This document shows positions 16,714 through 26,634 of a stretch of 64,000 nt of DNA, piece by piece; positions within the stretch are counted from its first letter, which is position 1; each line of letters opens with the position of its first letter. Both the position numbers and the translations under genes were made by a program. The stretch comes from Microbacteriaceae bacterium VKM Ac-2855. GTDB lineage: Bacteria > Actinomycetota > Actinomycetes > Actinomycetales > Microbacteriaceae. The stretch spans positions 678,574 to 742,573 of the forward strand of contig JABMLG010000001.1 of assembly GCA_013204985.1 (NCBI GenBank), in the 5' to 3' direction. The notes beneath the pieces were generated by a model, which worked only from the letters and a program-made list of their open reading frames with translations, had not been told where the DNA came from and did no database searches.

Positions 16714-19700
16714 TCAATACAGGCAGTTGGGGCCGAGAAGCGACTTCAGTTCGCCGAACAGATCGGGGCTGACCTTGACGGGGAACGGCACCTCGAAGAC
16801 GCGCGCAGTATCGCCCTTGATCAGCTTGAGCCGCACCTCGGATTCACCGGAGTGCCGGATGAGGATGTCACTCAGAGCCGAGACGGCGTCGATCGTGGCA
16901 CGAACCTCCGGCAGGTTGATCAGCAGGGGGCCCGAGTCGCCGGCCTGGCCCATGTCGGGCGTGAACAGGCTGAACGCGTGCAGGTTCATCCCGTCATCGC
17001 GCATCGACACGCGGCCGCGGACCACAACGATGGAGTCGTTCGTGAGCGCGGGAGCGAACTCCTGGTAGGCCTTGCCCATGAACATGCAGGTGATCTCACC
17101 GCCGAAGTCCTCGACCTGGATCATGCCGTACTGGTTGCCCGAGGCCTTCGCCATCCGGTGCTGCACGCTGGTCACCAGACCGGCGACCACGACCGTGTCG
17201 CCGTCCTGCACCGTCTCGGACGTGAGCAGGTCGGTGATCGTCGTGCTGTAGTGCTTCGCCAGCTCGGCCTCGAGGCCGGCGAGCGGATGATCGGAAACGT
17301 ACAGCCCGAGCATGTCGCGCTCGAAGGCGAGCTTGTCGCGCTTGGCCCACTCCGGCCGGTCCGGCACCTGGATCGCGGCCTGCGGCTCGTCCCAGAGCGA
17401 ATCGAAGTCGAAACCGACCTGACCGTTCGCCTCGTTGCGCTTCTCGGCGACGGCACCCTCCACGGCATCCTCGTGGATCTCGACGAGGGCGCGCCGCGTC
17501 GAACCGAGCGAGTCGAAGGCACCGGCCTTGATGAGGGACTCGATCGTGCGCTTGTTCGCCACCGCCATCGGCACCTTGCGCAAGAAATCGTGAAAGCTCT
17601 CGAAGCGGCCCTTCTCCTCACGCGCCGCGCGGATGCCGTCGACGACGTTCATCCCGACGTTCCGGATAGCGCCGAGACCGAAGCGGATGTCGGTGCCGAC
17701 CGCCGCGAAGAAGCCGATCGACTCGTTGACGTCCGGCGGAAGGACCTTGATCCCCATCCGTCGGCACTCGTTGAGGTAGACCGCGAGTTTGTCCTTCGAG
17801 TCGCCGACGCTGGTGAGCAGCGCGGCCATGTACTCCGCGGGGTAGTGCGCCTTGAGGTAGGCGGTCCAGTACGACACGACGCCGTAGGCCGCCGAGTGCG
17901 CCTTGTTGAAGGCGTAGTCGGAGAACGGCAGCAGGATGTCCCAGAGGGTCTTCACGGCCTCCATCGAATAGCCGTTGGCGATCATGCCGCCGGAGAATCC
18001 CTCGAACTGCTTGTCCAGTTCCGACTTCTTCTTCTTACCCATCGCGCGGCGCAGCAGGTCGGCCTGGGCCAGAGTGAAGCCGGCCAGCTTCTGCGCGATC
18101 GACATCACCTGCTCCTGATACACGATCAGGCCGTAGGTACCGCCGAGCACCTCGAAGAGCGGTTCGGCCAGCTCGGGGTGGATGGGGGTGATCTCCTGCA
18201 CACCGTTCTTGCGCAGCGCGTAGTTGGTGTGCGAATCGGCGCCCATCGGACCGGGGCGGTACAGCGCCAGCACCGCCGAGATGTCCTCGAAGTTGTCGGG
18301 CTTCATCAGTCGCAGTAGCCCGCGCATCGGCCCGCCGTCGAGCTGGAACACCCCGAGCGTGTCACCGCGGGCGAGCAGCTCGTAGGCGGGTACATCGTCG
18401 AGCTCGAGCTCCTCCAGCACGAGCTTCTCGCTGCGATTGGAGAGGATGTTGTCGAGGGCGTCGTCGATGATCGTGAGGTTGCGCAACCCCAGGAAGTCCA
18501 TCTTGATCAGGCCGAGGGACTCGCAGGACGGGTAGTCGAACTGCGTGACGATCTGGCCGTCCTGCTCGCGCTTCATGATCGGGATGATGTCGATCAGCGG
18601 ATCGCTGGACATGATCACGCCCGCCGCGTGCACACCCCACTGACGCTTGAGGTTCTCCAGGCCCAGCGCGGTGTCGAAGACCAGCTTCGCCTGCGGATCC
18701 TCCGCGATGACGTTGCGGACCTCGACGGCCTCCTTGTAGCGCGGGTGCGCGGAGTCGATGATCCCGGTGAGCGGGATGTCCTTGCCCATGATCGCGGGCG
18801 GCATCGCTTTCGTGAGCTTCTCGCCCATACCGAACGGGAAGCCGAGCACGCGGGAGGCGTCCTTCAACGCCTGCTTGGCCTTAATCGTGCCGTAGGTGAC
18901 GATCTGCGCCACGCGGGCGTCACCGTATTTCTCGGTCACGTACTTGATGACCTCGCCGCGGCGCCGGTCGTCGAAGTCGACGTCGAAGTCGGGCATCGAG
19001 ACGCGGTCGGGGTTGAGGAAGCGTTCGAAGATCAGCCCGTGTCGCAGCGGGTCGAGATCGGTGATCTTCATGGCGTAGGCCGCCATCGACCCGGCACCGG
19101 AACCACGCCCGGGCCCGACCCGGATGCCGTTGCGCTTGGACCAGTTGATGAAGTCGGCGACGACGAGGAAGTAACCGGGGAAGCCCATCTGCCGGATGAC
19201 GCCCATCTCGTAGTCGGCGCGGTCGCGCACCTCCTGCGAGAAGCCCTCCGGATAGCGCTCCTTCAAGCCCGCTTCGACCTCCTTGACGAACCAGGTGTCC
19301 TCGGTCTCCCCGTCCGGCACGGGGAACCGCGGCATGTAGTTCGCCTCGGTGTCGAACTTCACCTCGCACCGTTCCGCGATCAGCAGCGTGTTGTCGCAGG
19401 CCTCGGGGTGATCGCGGAACACCTGGCGCATCTCGCGCGCGCTCTTGAGGTAGAACTCGTCGGCGTCGAACTTGAAGCGCTTCGGGTCATCGAGCGTCGT
19501 GCCGGACTGCACGCAGAGGAGAGCAGCGTGCGACGTCGCGTCGCCGGCGTGGGTGTAGTGCAGGTCGTTCGTGGCGACCAGCGGGAGGTCGAGTTCCTTC
19601 GCGAGGCGGATCAGGTCGGACATGATCCGGCGCTCGATACCGAGACCGTGGTCCATGATCTCGGCGAAGAAGTTCTCCTTGCCGAAGATGTCGCGGAAGT

Positions 19701-20226
19701 CGCTCGCCGCCTTCTTCGCCTCCTCGTACTGCCCCAGACGCAAACGGGTTTGCACCTCGCCGCTCGGGCAGCCGGTCGTGGCGATGAGACCGTCCGAGTA
19801 CTGCGAGAGGATCTCGCGGTCCATCCGAGGCTTGAAGTAGTACCCCTCTTTCGACGCGATCGACGAGAGGCGGAAGAGGTTGTGCATCCCGGCCGTCGAG
19901 GACGAGAGGAGCGTCATGTGCGTGTACGCGCCGGACCCGGACACGTCGTCGCCGCCGCCGTCGCCCCAGCGGATGCGGGTCTTGTCGCTGCGGTGCGTGC
20001 CGGGCGTCAGGTACGCCTCCGTGCCGATGATCGGCTTGATGCCGGCGGCCGTCGCGGTCTTCCAGAAATCGAACGCGCCGAACACGTTGCCGTGGTCGGT
20101 GACCGCGATGGCGGGCATGCCTTCTTCGACGGCGGCGTCGATGAGCGGCTTGACGCGCGCGGCGCCGTCGAGCATCGAGTACTCGCTGTGGACGTGCAGA
20201 TGAACGAACGAATCGCTGCTCGACAA
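16714..20226 (-). CDS. dnaE: DNA polymerase III alpha subunit
   Basis: Replicative DNA polymerase. The 1170-aa protein has an N-terminal PHP domain with an intact metal site (HLHVH at 9-13, VTDHGNVFG near 42-50). It continues with the C-family palm bearing the catalytic aspartates in MPDFDVDFDD (about 403-412) and KMDFLGLRNL. Helix-hairpin-helix and OB-fold regions make up the C-terminus. The complete PHP residues suggest the intrinsic proofreading known from mycobacterial DnaE1. The start appears to be TTG 20226, directly before MSSSDSFVHLHVHSEYS, with GGGAG upstream. It lies between rluD and hisD on the same strand, a frequent actinobacterial order. Confidence 0.96.
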   Translation of the reverse strand: MSSSDSFVHLHVHSEYSMLDGAARVKPLIDAAVEEGMPAIAVTDHGNVFGAFDFWKTATAAGIKPIIGTEAYLTPGTHRSDKTRIRWGDGGGDDVSGSGAYTHMTLLSSSTAGMHNLFRLSSIASKEGYYFKPRMDREILSQYSDGLIATTGCPSGEVQTRLRLGQYEEAKKAASDFRDIFGKENFFAEIMDHGLGIERRIMSDLIRLAKELDLPLVATNDLHYTHAGDATSHAALLCVQSGTTLDDPKRFKFDADEFYLKSAREMRQVFRDHPEACDNTLLIAERCEVKFDTEANYMPRFPVPDGETEDTWFVKEVEAGLKERYPEGFSQEVRDRADYEMGVIRQMGFPGYFLVVADFINWSKRNGIRVGPGRGSGAGSMAAYAMKITDLDPLRHGLIFERFLNPDRVSMPDFDVDFDDRRRGEVIKYVTEKYGDARVAQIVTYGTIKAKQALKDASRVLGFPFGMGEKLTKAMPPAIMGKDIPLTGIIDSAHPRYKEAVEVRNVIAEDPQAKLVFDTALGLENLKRQWGVHAAGVIMSSDPLIDIIPIMKREQDGQIVTQFDYPSCESLGLIKMDFLGLRNLTIIDDALDNILSNRSEKLVLEELELDDVPAYELLARGDTLGVFQLDGGPMRGLLRLMKPDNFEDISAVLALYRPGPMGADSHTNYALRKNGVQEITPIHPELAEPLFEVLGGTYGLIVYQEQVMSIAQKLAGFTLAQADLLRRAMGKKKKSELDKQFEGFSGGMIANGYSMEAVKTLWDILLPFSDYAFNKAHSAAYGVVSYWTAYLKAHYPAEYMAALLTSVGDSKDKLAVYLNECRRMGIKVLPPDVNESIGFFAAVGTDIRFGLGAIRNVGMNVVDGIRAAREEKGRFESFHDFLRKVPMAVANKRTIESLIKAGAFDSLGSTRRALVEIHEDAVEGAVAEKRNEANGQVGFDFDSLWDEPQAAIQVPDRPEWAKRDKLAFERDMLGLYVSDHPLAGLEAELAKHYSTTITDLLTSETVQDGDTVVVAGLVTSVQHRMAKASGNQYGMIQVEDFGGEITCMFMGKAYQEFAPALTNDSIVVVRGRVSMRDDGMNLHAFSLFTPDMGQAGDSGPLLINLPEVRATIDAVSALSDILIRHSGESEVRLKLIKGDTARVFEVPFPVKVSPDLFGELKSLLGPNCLY

Positions 20227-20350
20227 GGTAGGAACTCCCGAAGGGCCGAAGATGAAAACCCGGCCTACAGCCTAACCGCGGGCACCGACACAAGAGGCCG
20301 GGTACGACGAATCACCGGTACGACGAACGGCGGGCCGGAGGAACGGCGAG

Positions 20351-21271
20351 CTACTCGCCGCGGAGCACATCCAGTGCGTGCTGCAGGTCGGCCGGATAGC
20401 CGGCCTCGAACTCGACCCACTCCCCCGTGGCCGGATGCTCGAAGCCCAGGCGGACGGCATCCAGCCACTGGCGGGTCAACCCGAGTTTCGCCGAGAGAGT
20501 CGGATCGGCGCCGTACATCGCGTCACCGACGCACGGGTGGCGCTGCGCCGCCATGTGGACCCGGATCTGGTGAGTGCGGCCGGTCTCGAGATGGATCTCG
20601 AGCAAGGAGGCGAAGGGGAACGCCTCCGTGGTCTCGTAGTGCGTGATCGACGGCTTGCCGTCCGCGCGGACGGCGAACTTCCAGTCCGACTTCGGATGCC
20701 GCCCCAGCGGCGCGTCGATGGTTCCCGCCAGCGGGTCCGGATGCCCCTGGACCACAGCGTGGTACACCTTCTCGACCGTGCGTTCCTTGAACGCCCGCTT
20801 GAGATGCGTGTAGGCGTGCTCCGACTTCGCGACGACCATCAGGCCGCTCGTACCGGCATCGAGACGGTGCACGATACCGGCGCGTTCTGCGGCTCCCGAG
20901 GTGGAGATGCGGAAGCCGGCGCCCGCCAGGGCACCGAGCACGGTGGGACCCTCCCAGCCGACGGACGGATGCGCGGCGACGCCGACGGGTTTGTCGATCA
21001 CCACGATGTCGTCGTCGTCGTGGACCACGGTCAATTCCGGCACGACGACCGGCACGATCGTCGGTTCGGTCTTCGGAGTCCATTCGATCGAGAGCCACGA
21101 CCCGGCACTGACCCGGTCGCTCTTGTCGAGCGTGCGACCGTCGGCCGTCACGCCGCCCTGCTCGGCGACCTCCGCCGCGAAACTGCGCGAGAAGCCGAGC
21201 AGTTTCGCCACGGCGGCGTCGACGCGGAGACCTTCGAGGCCGTCCGGAACCGGCAGCGATCGCGACTGCAC
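20351..21271 (-). CDS. rluD: RluA/RluD family rRNA pseudouridine synthase
   Basis: Converts uridines of rRNA to pseudouridine. The 306-aa protein has an N-terminal S4 RNA-binding domain (about 13-70). The catalytic domain carries [11 protein letters not shown] (135-145), with Asp138 as the catalytic residue. The open frame extends far upstream inside lspA, but the family N-terminus begins at GTG 21271, 2 bp after the lspA stop. The lspA-rluD pair is well conserved. The exact target position cannot be told; the RluD label rests on overall architecture and the lspA linkage. Confidence 0.9.
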   Translation of the reverse strand: MQSRSLPVPDGLEGLRVDAAVAKLLGFSRSFAAEVAEQGGVTADGRTLDKSDRVSAGSWLSIEWTPKTEPTIVPVVVPELTVVHDDDDIVVIDKPVGVAAHPSVGWEGPTVLGALAGAGFRISTSGAAERAGIVHRLDAGTSGLMVVAKSEHAYTHLKRAFKERTVEKVYHAVVQGHPDPLAGTIDAPLGRHPKSDWKFAVRADGKPSITHYETTEAFPFASLLEIHLETGRTHQIRVHMAAQRHPCVGDAMYGADPTLSAKLGLTRQWLDAVRLGFEHPATGEWVEFEAGYPADLQHALDVLRGE

Positions 21272-21273
21272 GA

Positions 21274-21846
21274 TCAGACCGCGCTCTCGTCGGCGGATGG
21301 CTTGTCGGCGTCTGCGCCCTTGGGCTCCCTCGTCGCGCGTGTGCCGTCGATGTTGATGCCGCGCAACGTGAGGATGACGAAGATGGTCATCGCCGCGCAG
21401 ATCGCGATGTCGGCGATGTTGTAGATCGCCGGGATGAGCCACGGCGTGGAGATGAAGTCGACCACGTGGCCGACACCGAAGCTCGGCTCGCGGAAGAGTC
21501 GGTCGGTCAGATTCCCGAGGAGTCCCCCGAGGAGGAGGCCGAGGAAGATCGCCCAACCGAGCGAGCGCAGTCGTCGCGAGAACCAGATCACCGCGACGGC
21601 CACCGCGCTCGCGATGATCGAGAAGATCCAGGTGTAACCCGCACCCAGTGAGAACGCCGCACCGGAGTTCTTCACGAAGTGGAACACCAGTACATCGCCG
21701 AGTACCGGCACATTCGAACCCTCGACGAGGTTCGTGACGACGAGATACTTCGCGATCTGATCGATCACGAGGATCGCGAGCGCAACGAGGCCGAGGGTGA
21801 CGAGCACCCTCGGCCTGACGTTCGCTGCGACGGAACTACGCCCCAA
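21274..21846 (-). CDS. lspA: Lipoprotein signal peptidase (signal peptidase II)
   Basis: Membrane aspartyl protease that removes signal peptides from diacylglyceryl-modified prolipoproteins such as CtaC. The 190-aa protein has four helices. The catalytic aspartates are Asp115 (GNLTDRLF) and Asp146 (YNIADIAI), and [12 protein letters not shown] is conserved. The C-terminal 25 residues are polar. The start is uncertain: the longest frame begins at TTG 21846, overlapping the divIVA stop by 11 bp and lacking a clear ribosome site. A GTG about 13 codons further in is possible. It belongs to the divIVA-lspA-rluD string. Confidence 0.93.
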   Translation of the reverse strand: MGRSSVAANVRPRVLVTLGLVALAILVIDQIAKYLVVTNLVEGSNVPVLGDVLVFHFVKNSGAAFSLGAGYTWIFSIIASAVAVAVIWFSRRLRSLGWAIFLGLLLGGLLGNLTDRLFREPSFGVGHVVDFISTPWLIPAIYNIADIAICAAMTIFVILTLRGINIDGTRATREPKGADADKPSADESAV

Positions 21847-22498
21847 AGCCGGGGAAGGACGACGCCTCGGCTGACACCGGCGTGGTGTCGAGCTCGCGGA
21901 GCTGGCCTTCGATGTAGCTCTTCAGCTTCTGGCGGTACTCGCGCTCGAAGGTGCGCAGCTGATCGATCTTTCCCTCGATCGTGGCGCGCTCCTCGTCGAG
22001 CTTCGCGATCTTCTGGCGCTGCTCGGCCTCGGCCTCGGCGACCAGACGAGCTGCGGTCGCGCGGCCCTCGGCGATGAGGGAGTCGCGCTTCTGCGCGCCT
22101 TCGGCGACGTGCTCCTCGTGCAGGCGGCGCGCGAGCTGGAGCAGGCTGCTGGAGCTCTCGGCGTCGTCGGCACCGGAGGCGGCGACAGGCGCCGCGACCG
22201 GGGCGGCCGCGACAGGAGCCGGCGTGGGCTCCGGCTCGGGCTCGGGAGTCGGTTCGGGCTCGGGAGCCGCGTCGGCGACCGGAGCGGCCGCGACCGAACC
22301 GCCGCTGCGCTGCAGCTCAGCGATCCGCGAATCACCGGCGACGAGGCGCTGCTTGAGCTCCTCGTTCTCCTGGTTCAGGCGACGCAGTTCCACGACGACC
22401 TCGTCGAGGAAGTCATCGACCTCGTCCTGGTCGTAGCCCTCCCGGAACTTGGTCGGCTGGAACCGCTTATTGACAACATCTTCGGGAGTGAGCGCCAT
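21836..22498 (-). CDS. divIVA: DivIVA/Wag31 polar growth protein
   Basis: Coiled-coil protein that marks cell poles and recruits the elongation machinery in actinobacteria. The 220-aa protein starts with the conserved membrane-binding domain (MALTPEDVVNKRFQPTKFRE, 1-20) and a first coiled coil (about 25-64). A Pro/Glu/Ala-rich linker follows (about 66-113), with repeated PEP units, then a long coiled coil (about 117-205). Linkers of this type are highly variable between genera. ATG 22498 follows GAAGGTGG. It lies at the end of the dcw cluster after yggT, the usual place. Confidence 0.95.
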   Translation of the reverse strand: MALTPEDVVNKRFQPTKFREGYDQDEVDDFLDEVVVELRRLNQENEELKQRLVAGDSRIAELQRSGGSVAAAPVADAAPEPEPTPEPEPEPTPAPVAAAPVAAPVAASGADDAESSSSLLQLARRLHEEHVAEGAQKRDSLIAEGRATAARLVAEAEAEQRQKIAKLDEERATIEGKIDQLRTFEREYRQKLKSYIEGQLRELDTTPVSAEASSFPGFGA

Positions 22499-22704
22499 GG
22501 CTTTCCACCTTCGATTTCAAGTAGGTACGCGTTGTTTAACGTTCGACTAAAGCTAGCAACTTCGAGCGCGCGGCGCATCGCGAGCACGTCGGAGAACGTC
22601 CTGTTCGTCTTTCAGGATACATGTGTGGCCCGGTCGCTCGCGCCACCTGCGACCTCCCGCGTCCCACATCGTCGGATTGCACGTGTTCCGTGCACAACGG
22701 GCGA

Positions 22705-23004
22705 TCAGCGGAACGAACCCGCCACGTACATCCCGATGATGACGCAGAGCATCGTGAGGCTCCAGCCGAAATCGAGCGCGATCGGTCCGATCGAGACGGG
22801 CTTGAGCAGCCGACGGAAGAACGCGATCGGAGGATCGGTGATGGTGTACACGAATTCGGCTGCAACGAGACCGAGCCCGCTGGGCCGCCATTCGCGGCGG
22901 ATGACGCGCACGAGGTCGAGGACGAACCTGGCCCACATCGAGAAGAAGTAGAGCAGGAAGGCGTAGTAGACGATGGTCGCGAGGACCGAGATCACGGAGA
23001 ACAC
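22705..23004 (-). CDS. YggT family membrane protein
   Basis: Small integral membrane protein found next to sepF and divIVA in most actinobacteria. The 99-aa protein has two hydrophobic segments (about 2-22 and 75-97) around a loop. The loop holds the family pattern ITDPPIAFFRRLLKP. A longer open frame exists, but the family N-terminus VFSVISVLATIVYY begins at GTG 23004. The family's function is unsettled; roles in division or osmotic protection have been proposed. The gap to divIVA (206 bp) carries no gene and probably holds the divIVA promoter. Confidence 0.88.
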   Translation of the reverse strand: MFSVISVLATIVYYAFLLYFFSMWARFVLDLVRVIRREWRPSGLGLVAAEFVYTITDPPIAFFRRLLKPVSIGPIALDFGWSLTMLCVIIGMYVAGSFR

Positions 23005-23029
23005 GGAGTCGTTCGGGGCCCCGCCTGGA

Positions 23030-23536
23030 TCAGGACTTCGCGAAGAACGACGCGTCGCCCTCGTTCTCGGTCGCCGAGGCGTCACCTGCAACCGTGATGT
23101 GCGACGGAGAGAGCAGGAACACCTTGCTCGTCACGCGCTCGATGCGCCCGTAGAGGCCCTGGGAGAGCCCGCTCGCGAAGTCGATCAGACGGCGCGCGTC
23201 CGCATCGCTCATCTGCGAGAGGTTGATGATGACGGGGATGCCGTCGCGGAAGTTCTCCGCGATCACCTGGGCGTCGCGGTACTGCTTGGGGTGAACCGTG
23301 AGGATCTCGTTCATTTCGGCGGGTGCCGTCGCCTTCGGAGTCGGGGTGGTGGTCTTGCGCAGGGGGGTGACCGTGGCGCGCTGCTGCGACACAGGGGTCA
23401 CGGGTTGCACGGGTTGGACCGGAGCGGGAGCCGGGGCGGCCGTCGGGTATGCGGTGGCGTCGCCGGCACGCTCGTACTCGGCCTCTTCGTCTGCGAGGCC
23501 GAGGTAGACCATCGTCTTCTTGAGCGGGTTGGCCAT
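23030..23536 (-). CDS. sepF: Cell division protein SepF
   Basis: Membrane anchor of the FtsZ ring, the main one in actinobacteria because FtsA is absent. The 168-aa protein begins with the amphipathic membrane-targeting helix [15 protein letters not shown] Pro/Ala/Val-rich linker (about 30-70) follows, then the SepF core (about 76-150; [37 protein letters not shown]). It lies between yggS and yggT as in related genomes. Length is typical for the phylum. Confidence 0.95.
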   Translation of the reverse strand: MANPLKKTMVYLGLADEEAEYERAGDATAYPTAAPAPAPVQPVQPVTPVSQQRATVTPLRKTTTPTPKATAPAEMNEILTVHPKQYRDAQVIAENFRDGIPVIINLSQMSDADARRLIDFASGLSQGLYGRIERVTSKVFLLSPSHITVAGDASATENEGDASFFAKS

Positions 23537-23587
23537 CTGTTCCTCCGTGTCGTTGGGTCTCGTGATGAGATCGTCCTCCCGACGAGA

Positions 23588-24292
23588 TTAAGGGGGCGAA
23601 GGCCGATTACCCGTGATTGCCGATCCGATTCGCAGGTGTGTCGCCCCTTCGGCGATCGCCTCGGCGAAATCGTGCGACATGCCGGCGGATATCGAATCCG
23701 CCGTCGGCACGATCGTCCGTACCTGCTCCGAGTACCCGCGCAGACGCTCGAACGCCGGACGCGGCTCCACTCCGAGAGGGGCGACGGCCATCACGCCACG
23801 CAGGCGCAGCAGCGCGGCGCCGGCGATCTGTTCGACGAGCGGCAGCAGGCCGTCCGGATCGACACCACCGCGCCCTGGATCACCGCTGAGGTCGACTTGG
23901 ACGAACACGTCGCGGACGTCGTCGCCGGAATCGAGGAGGGGCACCAGGACTCCTCGGTCGACGGAATGGATCGCCGTCGCGTACGCACGGACCTGTCGCG
24001 CCTTCTTGCTCTGCAACTGGCCGATGAAATGCCAGTTCAGACCGAGGTGCGCCAGATCGGTAGCCTTTCGCTGCGCCTCCTGGTGCCGATTCTCCCCCAC
24101 ATCGCGCACGCCGAGTCCGTGCAGATCCTCGATGAGGGATGCCGGGTGGAACTTCGTCACCACGATCGTGGTGACCGAGCCGTCCACGCGCCCGGAGGCG
24201 CGCATCGCATCAGCGATGCGCGCCTGCACGGAAGCGAGTCTTTCGGCCAGCTCCGGGTCGGCGACCCCGACGGGTGCGGAGGACGCGGCCAC
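23588..24292 (-). CDS. YggS family PLP homeostasis protein
   Basis: Pyridoxal phosphate-binding protein of the YggS/PROSC family, believed to buffer PLP in the cytoplasm. The 234-aa protein has a single TIM-barrel domain. The PLP lysine is Lys47 in VVTKFHP, and GENRHQEAQ, NWHFIGQLQSKK and SAGMSHDFAEAI are family signatures. GTG 24292 is 3 bp after the ftsZ stop, so translation is probably coupled. The pgeF/yfiH gene often found between ftsZ and yggS is absent here. Confidence 0.92.
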   Translation of the reverse strand: MAASSAPVGVADPELAERLASVQARIADAMRASGRVDGSVTTIVVTKFHPASLIEDLHGLGVRDVGENRHQEAQRKATDLAHLGLNWHFIGQLQSKKARQVRAYATAIHSVDRGVLVPLLDSGDDVRDVFVQVDLSGDPGRGGVDPDGLLPLVEQIAGAALLRLRGVMAVAPLGVEPRPAFERLRGYSEQVRTIVPTADSISAGMSHDFAEAIAEGATHLRIGSAITGNRPSPP

Positions 24293-24295
24293 GGG

Positions 24296-25462
24296 TCAGC
24301 GCAGGAAATCGGGGATGTCGAGATCCCCGTCCGCGTCCGCGTCGTCGAAAGCCGGATCGGCGACGGGCGCCGGAGCGCTCGACGCCGGGCTCGACCAGAC
24401 CGAGGGCGAACCCGTTTCGGCCGCGACCGACCCGGTCGTCGCCGCAGCGGGAGCGGCGCTGTCGACGAAGCTGGCACGCCGCGGCTCCGCGGCGGGCGTG
24501 GGCTGTGCGCCCGGCTCGCCGCCGTCGAAGCCCGCCGCGATGACGGTGACGCGAACCTCATCGCCGAGCGTGTCGTCGATGACGGCGCCGAAGATGATGT
24601 TCGCCTCCGGGTGCACGGCCTCCTGCACCAGCCGCGCGGCGTCGTTGATCTCGAAGATGCCGAGGTTGGACCCGCCCTGGATGGAGAGGAGGACACCGTG
24701 GGCGCCGTCGATACTCGCCTCGAGCAGCGGGGATGCCACCGCGAGTTCGGCCGCCTTGATGGCGCGATCGGCCCCACGGGAGGAGCCGATCCCCATCAGC
24801 GCGGAGCCGGCACCCTGCATAACCGACTTGACGTCGGCGAAGTCGAGGTTGATCAGGCCGGGAGTCGTGATCAGGTCCGTGATGCCCTGGACACCGGCGA
24901 GGAGGACTTGGTCGGCGGTCGCGAAGGCCTCGAGCATGCTGATCCCGCGATCGCTGATCTCGAGAAGACGATCGTTGGGCACGACGATGAGCGTGTCGAC
25001 CTCGTTCTTCAGGGTGGCGACGCCCGCCTCGGCCTGCGTCTGGCGGCGGCGGCCCTCGAACCCGAAGGGCTTCGTCACCACGCCGATCGTGAGCGCGCCG
25101 ATCGACTTGGCGATGCGAGCGACGACGGGCGCGCCACCGGTACCGGTACCGCCACCTTCACCGGCGGTGACGAAGACCATGTCCGCACCGGCGAGCACCT
25201 CTTCGATCTCCTCCGCGTGGTCCTCCGCAGCGCGTCGGCCCACCTCGGGGTCTGCACCGGCGCCGAGCCCTCGGGTCAGCTCGCGGCCGACGTCGAGCTT
25301 GACGTCGGCGTCGCTGAGCAGGAGCGCTTGCGCATCGGTGTTGATGGCGATGAACTCGACGCCGCGTAGGCCGAGTTCGATCATGCGGTTCACGGCGTTG
25401 ACGCCGCCGCCGCCGATGCCGACGACCTTGATCACGGCAAGGTAGTTCTGGTTTGAAGTCAC
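24296..25462 (-). CDS. ftsZ: Cell division GTPase FtsZ
   Basis: Tubulin-like GTPase that forms the division ring. The 388-aa protein has the tubulin signature GGGTGTG at 103-109 and the T7 synergy loop around [11 protein letters not shown] (about 200-212). A variable Ala/Pro-rich linker leads to the conserved C-terminal peptide [11 protein letters not shown], which binds SepF and FtsW. GTG 25462 is preceded by GGAGG and GGAG. It has its own predicted promoter at 25508-25536, and the 164-bp gap after ftsQ is the largest inside the mur-fts part of the cluster. Confidence 0.97.
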   Translation of the reverse strand: MTSNQNYLAVIKVVGIGGGGVNAVNRMIELGLRGVEFIAINTDAQALLLSDADVKLDVGRELTRGLGAGADPEVGRRAAEDHAEEIEEVLAGADMVFVTAGEGGGTGTGGAPVVARIAKSIGALTIGVVTKPFGFEGRRRQTQAEAGVATLKNEVDTLIVVPNDRLLEISDRGISMLEAFATADQVLLAGVQGITDLITTPGLINLDFADVKSVMQGAGSALMGIGSSRGADRAIKAAELAVASPLLEASIDGAHGVLLSIQGGSNLGIFEINDAARLVQEAVHPEANIIFGAVIDDTLGDEVRVTVIAAGFDGGEPGAQPTPAAEPRRASFVDSAAPAAATTGSVAAETGSPSVWSSPASSAPAPVADPAFDDADADGDLDIPDFLR

Positions 25463-25507
25463 GTCTCCGGCCTCCGGGCTGAACCTTAAACCTCAGGTAG
25501 AGACTTA

Positions 25508-25536
25508 AAGTTATGCTGAGTATGCATTTGGGTCAG
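25508..25536 (-). promoter_or_regulatory. Predicted ftsZ promoter
   Basis: On the minus strand CTGACC (25536-25531) and TAACTT (25513-25508) are separated by exactly 17 bp. The start of transcription would lie near 25501, giving a leader of about 40 nt with a ribosome site. The surrounding bases are unusually AT-rich for this window. Confidence 0.6.
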
Positions 25537-25626
25537 TCCGACGGTAAGCGCGATGCGCCCCGTGGACGAGCTGACACGCCCGCGTCGGCCAAACGCGTCG
25601 GCGTATTGGCGGCGACGGGTGCCCGA

Positions 25627-26601
25627 TCACTGGGGCAGCACGACGGCGCTGCTGGGTGAGGACACGTTGTACTGCGCGACGCCCGCGGGGTCCGTCGCCG
25701 TCATGAGGTCGTCGAGCACAACGGCCTTCAAGGCCGAGTCGTCCGCGCTCCCCCACACGACGGTCGCGCCGCTGACCAGAGTCAACGTCACATCGTTCGC
25801 CGTGGTCGCGGATGCCGCCGCTACCTGGCCATCGAGATCGCCCGGCAGGGAGCGCACCACCGTGGCGACGGCCGCGAATGCGTCGCCGGTCCAGTTGCCG
25901 CTCGGCGTCGTGATGACCGGATACCCCGCGGGAGCCGCCGCACCGCTCTCGATGGTGACTCCAGCCGCGTCCACCAGGGTGAAGACACCGGCGTTCTCGA
26001 GCACGCCGACGGGAGTGCGTTCGATGATCCGCACGAGGAGCGTGTCGGGTGGACTCGCCTCCACCGCGTAACTCTGGATCAGCGGGAAGTCGGCCAAGGC
26101 ATCCCCGACCTCTGCACGATCGACGAGAGTCAGGGGCACGCCCATCTCGCTCGCCAGCGCTGAACGGATGTCGTCGGCGTCGACTCGGGATGCGCCGTCG
26201 ACCTCGATCGTGCGCACCGACATCAGAGGCGAGTACGCAGCCACCGCGACGGCCAGCACCAGGAGCAGGAGCGCACCGACGATCGTCAGCAGCACCGTAC
26301 GCCGATGCCGGGACCGTTTCGTGAAACGCCGTACCTCGCCGCGCTCATAGCGACGGCGCCGCCGAGCCGCTCGGGCGAGCGCCCACCGGCCCGAGCCGGG
26401 CTCCGGCTCGCCCTCGACCGCCACCTCATCCGCCGGCGAAGCCTTCGGCGACCGGAACGGGGCGACGACCGCGACAGGCTGGGTCTCGGCCTCCCTCGAC
26501 GACGGCCCCGCAGAGGGCTGGGGCACCTTGGTGGGCGCCTGGCGTTTGACCGCAGCCTCACCGGCGTCGAGATGCCCGTGAACACCCTGCGGGCGCTTCA
26601 C
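25627..26601 (-). CDS. ftsQ: Cell division protein FtsQ
   Basis: Bitopic divisome protein that bridges early and late division proteins with FtsL/FtsB. The 324-aa protein has a long polar, basic cytoplasmic tail (1-100). One helix (about 103-122) is followed by a POTRA domain (about 128-197; VRTIEVDGASRVDADDIR) and the FtsQ beta domain (about 198-315; ERTPVGVLENAGVFTLVDAAG). The cytoplasmic tail is long for the family. GTG 26601 is chosen as the longest supported start; a later one inside the tail cannot be excluded. It is between murC and ftsZ. Confidence 0.9.
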   Translation of the reverse strand: MKRPQGVHGHLDAGEAAVKRQAPTKVPQPSAGPSSREAETQPVAVVAPFRSPKASPADEVAVEGEPEPGSGRWALARAARRRRRYERGEVRRFTKRSRHRRTVLLTIVGALLLLVLAVAVAAYSPLMSVRTIEVDGASRVDADDIRSALASEMGVPLTLVDRAEVGDALADFPLIQSYAVEASPPDTLLVRIIERTPVGVLENAGVFTLVDAAGVTIESGAAAPAGYPVITTPSGNWTGDAFAAVATVVRSLPGDLDGQVAAASATTANDVTLTLVSGATVVWGSADDSALKAVVLDDLMTATDPAGVAQYNVSSPSSAVVLPQ

Positions 26602-26634
26602 CGTCCCGCTCCCCCGCGAGAGGGAACCGTCTCG

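Noticed and set aside
18628-20646. Plus-strand 672-codon open frame
   Set aside because: Antisense shadow of dnaE.
22973-25369. Plus-strand 798-codon open frame
   Set aside because: Antisense of sepF, yggS and ftsZ; no family similarity recognised.
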